Shown here piece by piece: positions 1 through 5,698 of a DNA stretch of 6,984 nucleotides (its first letter is position 1; the number at the start of each line of letters is the position of its first letter). Source of the stretch: Marinosulfonomonas sp. Its GTDB lineage: Bacteria; Pseudomonadota; Alphaproteobacteria; Rhodobacterales; Rhodobacteraceae. Where the stretch lies: contig JALSJL010000011.1 of assembly GCA_026989405.1 (NCBI GenBank), positions 1-6,984 on the forward strand, read 5' to 3'. The position numbers and the translations under genes are program-made. A model generated the notes under the pieces. That model had not been told where the DNA came from. It made no database searches and saw only the letters and a list, made by a program, of their open reading frames with translations.

Positions 1-382
1 CATGGACGAACCCGATTGACGCCAAATGCGCGCACAGGCTTTGCCACGCCTCATCGAACGACCGGCACGCCCCGAGATCGGAAAGGCACGCGGCCACCGG
101 ATACGGCGCGCCGCTGCTGGCGGCAAATTCCTCGCGCTGCGCGTGGCGGCGCCGGTCGTCGCGCTGTCGTTGCTGCCAGAACAAGGCCACCGCCTGCACC
201 GTGCGCGCAACCCCCAGACGCTCGCGGATCGCCGCCAGATGGGTTTCCACCGTTGAAACCGTGATCCCGTCATCGGCGGCCACCTCGGCCGCGCTGCGGC
301 CATGGGCGATCTGGCGCAGGATATCGCGCTGACGTTCGGTGAGCTTTTCAAATGCAGGGTCGAAATCTCCGAGCGGGCCCAT
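1..382 (-). CDS. LuxR-family transcriptional regulator with N-terminal helix-turn-helix (partial, 3' end beyond left edge)
   Basis: The frame is open for 127 codons from ATG 382 to the window edge, so the C-terminus is missing. Residues about 13-66 form a LuxR/GerE-type helix-turn-helix: LTERQRDILRQIAHG, then AAEVAADDGI, then the recognition helix TVSTVETHLAAIRERLGV. A charged linker follows (QQRQRDDRRRHAQREE, about 70-85). Residues about 107-127 (SFDEAWQSLCAHLASIGFVH) resemble the first helix of an autoinducer-binding domain. That second call rests on about 20 residues and is inference. Classical LuxR proteins carry the ligand domain first and the helix-turn-helix last; here the order is reversed. 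ATG 382 is preferred over ATG 388 because the Shine-Dalgarno GGAGG (395-391) is 8 nt from 382 but only 2 nt from 388. The gene diverges from the lipoprotein gene at 545, which could be a target. Membership of the LuxR helix-turn-helix family is secure; ligand and function are unknown. Confidence 0.85.
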   Translation of the reverse strand, partial: MGPLGDFDPAFEKLTERQRDILRQIAHGRSAAEVAADDGITVSTVETHLAAIRERLGVARTVQAVALFWQQRQRDDRRRHAQREEFAASSGAPYPVAACLSDLGACRSFDEAWQSLCAHLASIGFVH

Positions 383-390
383 GGTCATGA

Positions 391-395
391 CCTCC
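391..395 (-). promoter_or_regulatory. Ribosome binding site deciding the LuxR-type gene start
   Basis: GGAGG on the minus strand lies 8 nt from ATG 382 and 2 nt from ATG 388. The spacing favours 382 as the start codon. Confidence 0.6.
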
Positions 396-402
396 AATGA
401 AT

Positions 403-413
403 TTTACAGTAAA
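403..413. promoter_or_regulatory. 11-bp palindrome TTTACAGTAAA, candidate operator
   Basis: TTTAC-A-GTAAA is a perfect dyad with 5-bp arms around one central base, in an AT-rich patch of otherwise GC-rich DNA. It lies 9 to 19 bases downstream of the predicted -10 hexamer of the LuxR-type gene and just upstream of its ribosome binding site, so a bound protein would sit on the early transcribed region. Autorepression by the LuxR-type regulator is a plausible inference. The site does not match the usual 20-bp lux box length, so the binder could be another regulator. Confidence 0.35.
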
Positions 414-421
414 TGACCGCC

Positions 422-450
422 AATCTAGCTGTTTCCACCAATTCCGTCAA
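422..450 (-). promoter_or_regulatory. Predicted sigma70-like promoter of the LuxR-type gene
   Basis: On the minus strand, TTGACG (450-445; 5 of 6 match to TTGACA) is followed by a 17-nt spacer and TAGATT (427-422; 4 of 6 match to TATAAT). Transcription would start near 415, giving a leader of about 30 nt before ATG 382. Spacing and hexamers are good for an alphaproteobacterium, but no transcript data are available. Confidence 0.5.
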
Positions 451-469
451 ATCGTGGCGCAGCCTAGTC

Positions 470-488
470 TGACCCGGGAAATGACCCG
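470..488. repeat. Short tandem direct repeat TGACCCG x2 upstream of the lipoprotein gene
   Basis: TGACCCG occurs at 470-476 and again at 482-488, 12 bp apart, each followed by purine-rich sequence. Direct repeats at about one helical turn can be protein-binding sites. The lipoprotein gene starts 56 bp downstream. I find no convincing -35/-10 pair on the plus strand here, and a chance match in GC-rich DNA is possible. Confidence 0.25.
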
Positions 489-544
489 AAAACCCCGCCC
501 GGACCCGGCGCGGGCGAACGGGTGCCTGAAAACCGGAGTATCCC

Positions 545-1378
545 ATGCGTATCGTCAAGACCCCCTGCACCGCCGCCGTTTCCCTGCTGGCCCTCGTGGC
601 CTGCAGCCCGACGGCTCAGCCTCCTGCCGGCGGGCCACCGCCGCCGCCGTATCTGATCGGAACCGGGTTTGGCACCAATGTCACAACGCAGTTTGACATC
701 GCAACCGGGGAAGTGACGCTGACCGCCACCGGAGAGCCCCCCGTCACCATCACCAACCTGTTGTCAGCCGATCCGAACATCCGCGAATACCGCAACGGTG
801 GCGGCGCCGGACCGCTCGGGTTTTCTTCGGCCATGACGACACATTCCACATCGTCGGGTTTCAGCTCCGGCAGAAGCCAGGTCTATTTCACCGGCGTCGG
901 ATCGCCCGCGGTGTTTGCCGGGGCCAGAATCACCCGGACGAACCCAACGCAGGTGCCGGCGGCCGGGTCCGCCAGCTACGCCGGAAACTACACCGGCTAC
1001 CTGATCGACGAAGCAGATGGCAGCCTTCAGGCGATCATTCGCGGCAACGCGGCGCTTACGGCGAATTTCGCCGGGGGGGCGACGATCAGCGGCACCATCG
1101 ACAGCCGCTCGGACGGCACCAGCACCTATGGTGACATCACCCTGAACCCGGCGGCGATTTCATCCTCCGGCGCGTTTGCGTCTTCCGGCAACACGACGTC
1201 GGGCGGGGGCCGCCAGGGGGCGCTGGTCAATCAGACCGTGGCCGCGGACGGGCGGTATGACGGCTTCCTGCTGGGCAATTCGGCAGACCGGGTTGTCGGG
1301 ATCGTCAATCTGGACCATTCCAGCGCGACGCTTCCGCTGACCAGCTACCAGGAATTCGGCGCCTTCAGCGGGCAGTAG
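545..1378 (+). CDS. Putative surface lipoprotein with a transferrin-binding-protein-like C-terminal beta-barrel
   Basis: The product is a 277-residue exported lipoprotein. Residues 1-20 form a lipoprotein signal peptide: basic start (MRIVK), hydrophobic stretch, and lipobox LVAC with the lipidated cysteine at 20. The +2 residue is Ser, not Asp, which by the E. coli rule favours outer-membrane sorting. A Pro/Gly-rich linker follows (about 26-35, with PPPPP at 31-35). From about 143 to the end the protein is rich in Gly, Ser, Thr and Ala with alternating strand-like segments, for example SASYAGNYTGYL, NAALTANFAGGATISGTID and the end YQEFGAFSG. This resembles the beta-barrel lobe of TbpB-like or Slam-dependent surface lipoproteins; the assignment is from pattern memory, not a search. 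Start ATG 545 has GGAG (535-538) 6 nt upstream. The gene diverges from the LuxR-type gene and converges with holC. Ligand unknown. Confidence 0.8.
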   Translation: MRIVKTPCTAAVSLLALVACSPTAQPPAGGPPPPPYLIGTGFGTNVTTQFDIATGEVTLTATGEPPVTITNLLSADPNIREYRNGGGAGPLGFSSAMTTHSTSSGFSSGRSQVYFTGVGSPAVFAGARITRTNPTQVPAAGSASYAGNYTGYLIDEADGSLQAIIRGNAALTANFAGGATISGTIDSRSDGTSTYGDITLNPAAISSSGAFASSGNTTSGGGRQGALVNQTVAADGRYDGFLLGNSADRVVGIVNLDHSSATLPLTSYQEFGAFSGQ

Positions 1379-1864
1379 TCAGGCCCGGTCGCCGTCACCA
1401 CCCGGGCGGGCCTCGGCCTTTTTCTCCCAGCGCCCGCTTTCCTGTGACCAGTATTGCGCCGCACAGCCGGCCGCGGTCAGCGCCTTCCACTGGCCGCGCG
1501 CCGCCTCCAGCGCGCCCGGATCGTTGCCGTCGAACAGCACGCAGACCCGCTCCAGCGCGTTGGCTTCCTCGGCGCTGACCGGCGCGCCGTCCACCGCCAT
1601 CAGGCAAGCCGCGCCGTTGGGGTTTTCGGTGCCCTGCGTCAGCAGGATCGGCTGCGCGGCATCGTGTTCGCCGCCCGCCAGCCCATGCGCCAGGAACGCC
1701 TCATCGCCGGTCAGCCACAGCTTTTCGTCCAGCCATTGCAGCCGCTCCGCATCGGTGCCGCGCACGATCACCCGCCAGCCGGCGGCGCGCGACTTTTCCA
1801 GCAGCATCGGCAGCGTCGCTTCCAGCGGGCTGCGCGTCAGGTGGTAGAAATAGACCTCGCCCAT
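1379..1864 (-). CDS. holC: DNA polymerase III subunit chi
   Basis: HolC is the chi accessory subunit of the polymerase III clamp-loader assembly; in E. coli it links the replisome to single-strand-binding protein. The 161-residue product shows the family pattern throughout: FYHL (6-9), LDEKLW (45-50), FLAHG (57-61), QPILL (71-75), LFDG (110-113), AR-x-x-W (122-126), YWSQ (138-141) and GRWEKKA (144-150). Length is close to typical, with a short polar tail after 150. The start MGEVYFYHL fits the family; the upstream Shine-Dalgarno is weak (GGGCGG next to the ATG), so translation may depend on coupling to pepA. pepA ends 12 bp upstream, making an operon likely, as in E. coli where pepA precedes holC. 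Its TGA abuts the TAG of the convergent lipoprotein gene with no base between. Confidence 0.95.
   Translation of the reverse strand: MGEVYFYHLTRSPLEATLPMLLEKSRAAGWRVIVRGTDAERLQWLDEKLWLTGDEAFLAHGLAGGEHDAAQPILLTQGTENPNGAACLMAVDGAPVSAEEANALERVCVLFDGNDPGALEAARGQWKALTAAGCAAQYWSQESGRWEKKAEARPGGDGDRA
1383..1423 (+). terminator. Weak candidate terminator for the lipoprotein gene, inside the holC 3' end
   Basis: Just past the lipoprotein stop, GCCCGG (1383-1388) can pair with CCGGGC (1402-1407) across a 13-nt loop. A second small stem, GGC-CTCG-GCC (1409-1418), runs directly into TTTTT (1419-1423). Stem plus T-run fits a rho-independent terminator on the plus strand, but the stem touching the T-run has only 3 to 4 bp. 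The sequence is also constrained as holC coding DNA on the other strand. Confidence 0.25.
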
Positions 1865-1876
1865 CCGCCCGGCCCG

Positions 1877-3346
1877 TCAGCCCTCGAACCTGTCTGCAAT
1901 CAGCCGGTTCAGCGCCAGAACGCCCCAGCCCGTCGCCCCCTTGGGCGCCACGGCGGTGTCTTTCTTGACCAGCGCCACCCCGGCGATATCCAGGTGGATC
2001 CAGGGCATTTCGTCCTTCACGAAGCGCTTGAGAAACTGCGCCGCGGTGATCGAACCGGCCGGCCGGCCGCCCACATTCTTCATGTCGGCAAGGTTCGATT
2101 TCAGCAATTCGTCATAGGCCTGCCCCAGCGGCATCCGCCAGGCGCCCTCGCCCTCGGCGGCGGCCGATTTCAGAAAGGCGTTCGCCAGCTTGTCATCGTT
2201 GGAAAACACGCCGGCATTCTCATGGCCCAGCCCGACGATGATCGCCCCGGTCAGCGTCGCCAGGTCGATCATGCCCACGGGGTCGAATTTTTCCTGCGCA
2301 TACCACATGATGTCGCACAGCACCAAACGCCCCTCGGCGTCGGTGTTGATCACTTCCACCGTGTCGCCCTTCATCGTCTTGACGATGTCGCCGGGGCGCT
2401 GCGCCCGTCCGTCGGGCATGTTTTCCACCAGCCCGACCACGCCCACCACGTTGGCGCGCGCCTTGCGCAGGGCCAGGGTCTTCATCACGCCCGAGACAAC
2501 GCCGGCGCCGCCCATGTCCATGGTCATCTCTTCCATGCCCGCGGCCGGCTTGATCGAAATGCCGCCGGTGTCGAACACGACCCCCTTGCCGACCAGCGCC
2601 AAAGGCTTTTCCTTGCCGCCCCCGGACCATTCCATCACCACGACCTTGGACGGGCTCTCAGAGCCTTCGCCAACCGCCAGCAACGTGCGCATCCCGAGCT
2701 TTTCAAGCTCCTTTTCCTCCAGAACCGTGACCTTCACGCCCAGTTTCTCCAGCGCTTTCAGGCGGTTGGCAAATTCCACCGTGGTCAGCACATTGGCCGG
2801 CTCGCTGACCAGATCGCGGGTAAAGAACACGCCTTCGGCCAGCGCCGCCAGTTCGCCCACCCGTTCCCGGGCGGCTTCGGGTTTGGCCAGCATGATCGTG
2901 ACGGGCCCCTCGCCCGCCTTTTCCCGACTGGTCTTGTACTGGTTGAACGCATAGGTCCGCAGCGTCAGCCCCAGGGCGGTTTCCCACGCATGTTTCAGGT
3001 TGCCCAGCAACACCAGAAGCGGCTTGCCGGCCTTGCCCCTGGCAATGGCCGCCCCGGCCTTGCGGGCCTCCTCGGCACTTGCGCGCCGGTCCAGCTTGAC
3101 GACCTGGACCGCGCTTGCCGCCATCCCCGCCGGGAACGCCATGTCGCGCGCTTCGCCCTGTTTCATCTTGCCAAAAGCCTCGCTTTCGACGAACCGGCCC
3201 AACGCGCCCTTGGTCAGCCGGTTGATCCGGCGCGCCGACGGGTTCAGCTTGCCATCGGCGCCGATATTGAGCGCCACGCGCCCCTCGAAATCGGCGATTG
3301 CATTGATGTCGGTTTCGGCAAAATCGGGAATGATCGGCGCGGTCAT
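1877..3346 (-). CDS. pepA: Leucyl aminopeptidase (M17 family, PepA)
   Basis: PepA is a cytoplasmic, probably hexameric, two-metal aminopeptidase that removes N-terminal residues such as Leu from peptides. With start ATG 3346 the product has 489 residues, close to the 503 of E. coli PepA. The N-terminal domain covers about 1-160. The catalytic domain has VGKGVVFDTGGISIKP (252-267), MDMGG (276-280) and the signature NTDAEGRL (334-341). Metal ligands are K254, D259, D277, D336 and E338; K266 and R340 are the catalytic Lys and Arg. All seven sit exactly 16 residues below their E. coli numbers, so the enzyme should be active. An in-frame upstream ATG at 3397 would add 17 residues unlike the family. 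ATG 3346 has AAAGGA 5 nt upstream and is preferred. In E. coli PepA also binds DNA in site-specific recombination and carAB control; whether this one does cannot be told here. Confidence 0.97.
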   Translation of the reverse strand: MTAPIIPDFAETDINAIADFEGRVALNIGADGKLNPSARRINRLTKGALGRFVESEAFGKMKQGEARDMAFPAGMAASAVQVVKLDRRASAEEARKAGAAIARGKAGKPLLVLLGNLKHAWETALGLTLRTYAFNQYKTSREKAGEGPVTIMLAKPEAARERVGELAALAEGVFFTRDLVSEPANVLTTVEFANRLKALEKLGVKVTVLEEKELEKLGMRTLLAVGEGSESPSKVVVMEWSGGGKEKPLALVGKGVVFDTGGISIKPAAGMEEMTMDMGGAGVVSGVMKTLALRKARANVVGVVGLVENMPDGRAQRPGDIVKTMKGDTVEVINTDAEGRLVLCDIMWYAQEKFDPVGMIDLATLTGAIIVGLGHENAGVFSNDDKLANAFLKSAAAEGEGAWRMPLGQAYDELLKSNLADMKNVGGRPAGSITAAQFLKRFVKDEMPWIHLDIAGVALVKKDTAVAPKGATGWGVLALNRLIADRFEG

Positions 3347-3408
3347 GGTCTTCCTTTCGGTTGAGTCATCCGCATTGGTATAGCCGCCGCGTGGCAATGG
3401 CCAGATAT

Positions 3409-3441
3409 CAGTTTCACCTCACTCGGCAATACGGTAAACTG
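3409..3441. repeat. Interrupted inverted repeat in the pepA/lptF divergent region
   Basis: CAGTTT (3409-3414) is matched by AAACTG (3436-3441). The arms extend imperfectly inward: CAGTTTCACC against GGTAAACTG, with one extra base in the left arm. The arms cover the predicted -35 and -10 of the lptF promoter, which suggests a dimeric regulator site. An imperfect 6-bp dyad can also occur by chance. Confidence 0.3.
3413..3440 (+). promoter_or_regulatory. Possible promoter of the lptF-lptG-lptD operon
   Basis: TTCACC (3413-3418; 4 of 6 to TTGACA), a 16-nt spacer and TAAACT (3435-3440; 4 of 6 to TATAAT) would start transcription near 3447. That leaves a leader of about 30 nt before GTG 3478. The match is moderate, but the position agrees with the chosen start. 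A matching pepA promoter on the other strand was not clear. Confidence 0.35.
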
Positions 3442-3466
3442 CGCGCCAGACAACGAGCAGATCATC

Positions 3467-3470
3467 GGGG
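3467..3470 (+). promoter_or_regulatory. Ribosome binding site supporting the GTG start of lptF
   Basis: GGGG at 3467-3470 lies 7 nt before GTG 3478. It is a weak Shine-Dalgarno but correctly placed. It helps choose GTG 3478 over the in-frame ATGs at 3361 and 3397. Confidence 0.4.
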
Positions 3471-3477
3471 CAAGGGC

Positions 3478-4602
3478 GTGGCAAGATTCGACAAATACCT
3501 GTTGTCGCAGCTGATCACCCTGTTCGGATTCTTCGCGCTGGTGCTTGTGCTGATCTATTGGGTCAACCGGGCGGTGATCCTGTTTGACCAGCTGATCGCC
3601 AACGGCCACTCGGCCATGGTGTTCCTTGAATTCAGCGCCCTGACCCTGCCCAATGTCGTCCGCCTCGCCCTGCCGATTGCCGCCTTTGCCGCTTCGGTCT
3701 ATGTCGCCAATCGGCTGGCCTCGGACAGTGAACTGGTCGTGATGCAGACCACTGGCTATTCGCCCTTCCGGCTGGCCCGCCCGGTTCTGGTGTTCGGCCT
3801 TGTCGCGGCGCTCATGATGTCGGCGCTGACGCATTTTCTGGTGCCGACAAGCCTTGCCCGCCTGAAAATCCGCCAGGCCGAGATTGCCGGCAGCGCCACC
3901 GCGCGCCTGCTGCGCGAAGGCACCTTCCTGCACCCCGCGGCCGGGCTGACCTTTTATACCGCCCAGGTCGATGCCGATGGCACGCTGCGCAATATCTTCC
4001 TGTCCGATCTGCGCGACGATGAACTGCATACGACCTACACCGCGGGCGAAGCGCTCTTGTTGCAAAACGACGATGGCATGAACCTGATCATGCTCGATGG
4101 CATGGCGCAGGTGCTGAACACGCGCACCCAGTCCCTTTCAACGACCAGTTTTACCGAATTTGCCTTCAACATCGGCCCGTTGCTTGCGGTGACGCAATTC
4201 GGCGCGCCGACCCCGTGGGAGCTCACAACCCCCAGGCTGCTGCGCCCACCCCCCGGTTTGCTGGCCACGATCGGATACGCCCCCGCCTTCTTGAAAGTCA
4301 CGGCGCATGAACGGTTTTCCGCGACGCTTCTGAGCGTCGTTGTCGCGCTGATCGGGTTTTCCTCGATCCTGCTTGGCGGGTTCAGCCGGTTCAGCCTGTG
4401 GAAGCAGGTGCTGCTTGGCATCGCCCTGCTGATCGTTCTGAAAACCATCGACAACTACACGGTCGCAGCCGCGCGCAAAAGCGGCGACTGGCCGCTTCTG
4501 TATCTGCCGGCAGCGCTCGGGTTCTGTCTGGCTGCGATCATGCTCTGGCTGTCGGACCGCCCCCGCGTGCGCGCCGTGCTGTCGGGAAGGCGGCTGGCAT
4601 GA
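3478..4602 (+). CDS. lptF: LPS export ABC transporter permease LptF
   Basis: LptF pairs with LptG and the ATPase LptB to extract lipopolysaccharide from the inner membrane and pass it to the periplasmic Lpt bridge. From GTG 3478 the product has 374 residues. Predicted membrane helices lie at about 11-35, 55-77, 100-123, 279-301, 308-326 and 338-358, with a periplasmic beta-jellyroll between helices 3 and 4 (about 125-275). SELVVMQTTG (84-93) is the conserved cytoplasmic coupling segment that contacts LptB. In-frame ATGs at 3361 and 3397 would add 39 or 27 polar, Arg-rich residues before the first helix and run into the pepA leader. The family begins at MARFDKYLLSQL-type sequence, matching GTG 3478. 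Its TGA overlaps the lptG ATG in ATGA (4599-4602), so translation is probably coupled. Probably essential where LPS is essential. Confidence 0.95.
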   Translation: MARFDKYLLSQLITLFGFFALVLVLIYWVNRAVILFDQLIANGHSAMVFLEFSALTLPNVVRLALPIAAFAASVYVANRLASDSELVVMQTTGYSPFRLARPVLVFGLVAALMMSALTHFLVPTSLARLKIRQAEIAGSATARLLREGTFLHPAAGLTFYTAQVDADGTLRNIFLSDLRDDELHTTYTAGEALLLQNDDGMNLIMLDGMAQVLNTRTQSLSTTSFTEFAFNIGPLLAVTQFGAPTPWELTTPRLLRPPPGLLATIGYAPAFLKVTAHERFSATLLSVVVALIGFSSILLGGFSRFSLWKQVLLGIALLIVLKTIDNYTVAAARKSGDWPLLYLPAALGFCLAAIMLWLSDRPRVRAVLSGRRLA

Positions 4603-5696
4603 AGCTGTATCTGTATTTCGCCAAACGCTTTGGCTGGACGCTCATGTGGATGTTCTCGGTGTTCATGGTGCTGTCGGCGCTGCTGGAAATGATCGAGGTT
4701 CTGCGCCTGTTTTCCGATGCCGGGGTCGGCGTGCTCGAAACCCTGCGGCTCACCGCGCTCAGGGTGCCGGCGGGCCTGTATCAGATCCTGCCGCTGGTCG
4801 TCATCCTGGCGACGCTGACGATGTTCCTGAACCTGGCGCGCACGAGCGAACTGGTGGTGGTGCGCGCCGCCGGGCGCTCGGCGCTCAGCAACCTGTTGTC
4901 ACCGCTGGCGGTCGCCCTGCTGGTCGGGGCGCTGGCGGTCGGGGTATTCAACCCGATCGTCGCGGCGACCTCGCGCCAGTATGACCTGCTCGAGGGCCGT
5001 TACCTGAAGGGCCGCGAGTCCATCCTGTCGGTCAGCAAGGAAGGGCTGTGGCTGCGCCAGGGCGACGATACCGGACAGGTCGTGATCCGGGCCAGCCGGG
5101 CCAACCGCGATGGCACGGTTCTGTCCGATGTCTCGTTCTTCGGCTTTGGCCCCGGCGGCAAGGCCAGCTATCGCGTCGAAGCTGCCGAGGCCAGGCTCGG
5201 CCCCGGCGCGTGGGAGTTGAGCCGGGCCAAGCGCTGGCGCTTTGACACCGGGCGCAACCCCGAGGCCAACGCCGAGCGCTTCGCGCGCCTGGCGATCCCG
5301 TCCGAGTTGACCCAGGATCACATTCGCGACGGGTTTGGCGAGCCGTCCTCGATCCCGATCTGGGAATTGCCGGCCTTCATCGACCGCCTGAAACAGGCGG
5401 GGTTTTCGGCGCGGCGCCACGAAGTGTGGTTCCAGACCGAACTGGCCCAGCCGCTGCTGCTGGTCACCATGGTGATGATCGGCGCGGGCTTCACCATGCG
5501 CCACACCCGCTTCGGGCGCACCGGCCTGATGGTGCTGTCGGCGCTGCTGATGGGGTTCGGGCTGTATTTTCTGCGCAACTTCGCCCAGATTCTGGGGGAG
5601 AACGGCCAGATCCCGGTTGTCATCGCGGCCTGGGCGCCGCCTTTGGCCGGGCTTCTCTTTGCGCTCGGGTTCCTGCTGCATATCGAGGATGGCTGA
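4599..5696 (+). CDS. lptG: LPS export ABC transporter permease LptG
   Basis: LptG is the second permease of the LptB2FG exporter. The 365-residue product has six predicted membrane helices (about 14-35, 60-80, 98-122, 280-298, 309-329, 338-360) and a periplasmic jellyroll domain at about 123-278. SELVVVRAAG (83-92) is the coupling segment matching SELVVMQTTG in LptF, as expected for paralogues. Start ATG 4599 has GGGAAGG (4584-4590) 8 nt upstream and overlaps the lptF stop by 4 bp. A longer in-frame start at 4398 would lie inside lptF and add unrelated Arg-rich sequence, so it is rejected. lptD follows after 2 bp. The order lptF-lptG-lptD puts inner-membrane export and outer-membrane insertion genes in one transcript; in E. 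coli lptD is elsewhere. Confidence 0.96.
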   Translation: MKLYLYFAKRFGWTLMWMFSVFMVLSALLEMIEVLRLFSDAGVGVLETLRLTALRVPAGLYQILPLVVILATLTMFLNLARTSELVVVRAAGRSALSNLLSPLAVALLVGALAVGVFNPIVAATSRQYDLLEGRYLKGRESILSVSKEGLWLRQGDDTGQVVIRASRANRDGTVLSDVSFFGFGPGGKASYRVEAAEARLGPGAWELSRAKRWRFDTGRNPEANAERFARLAIPSELTQDHIRDGFGEPSSIPIWELPAFIDRLKQAGFSARRHEVWFQTELAQPLLLVTMVMIGAGFTMRHTRFGRTGLMVLSALLMGFGLYFLRNFAQILGENGQIPVVIAAWAPPLAGLLFALGFLLHIEDG

Positions 5697-5698
5697 AA

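Noticed and set aside
496..516. CGCCCG/CGGGCG hairpin in the lipoprotein leader
   Set aside because: Six GC pairs with a 9-nt loop occur often by chance in DNA of this composition, and there is no T-run or known leader motif.
397..696. A 99-codon plus-strand frame overlapping the lipoprotein start
   Set aside because: It overlaps the well-formed lipoprotein signal sequence in another frame, has no sensible Shine-Dalgarno and is Arg/Pro-rich.
1334..1371. 7-bp inverted repeat CCGCTGA/TCAGCGG near the end of the lipoprotein gene, a possible two-way terminator
   Set aside because: The loop is 24 nt and neither side is followed by a T-run; a chance pairing inside coding sequence is likelier.
2190..2954. 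A 254-codon plus-strand frame rich in Ser, Thr and Pro inside pepA
   Set aside because: A shadow frame of pepA with no domain signal.
1454..3364. A 636-codon open frame on the plus strand, opposite holC and pepA
   Set aside because: It is longer than pepA but is rich in Arg, His, Gln, Pro and Gly with no recognisable domain, as expected antisense to GC-rich codons. The pepA frame has every catalytic residue, so this is a shadow.
3347..3397. Longer pepA start at ATG 3397
   Set aside because: The extra 17 residues do not look like PepA, and ATG 3346 has a better-placed ribosome binding site and family-like length.
3343..4065. A 240-codon minus-strand frame opposite the start of lptF
   Set aside because: Gln/Gly/Arg/His-rich composition without domain features; it lies opposite a well-supported lptF.
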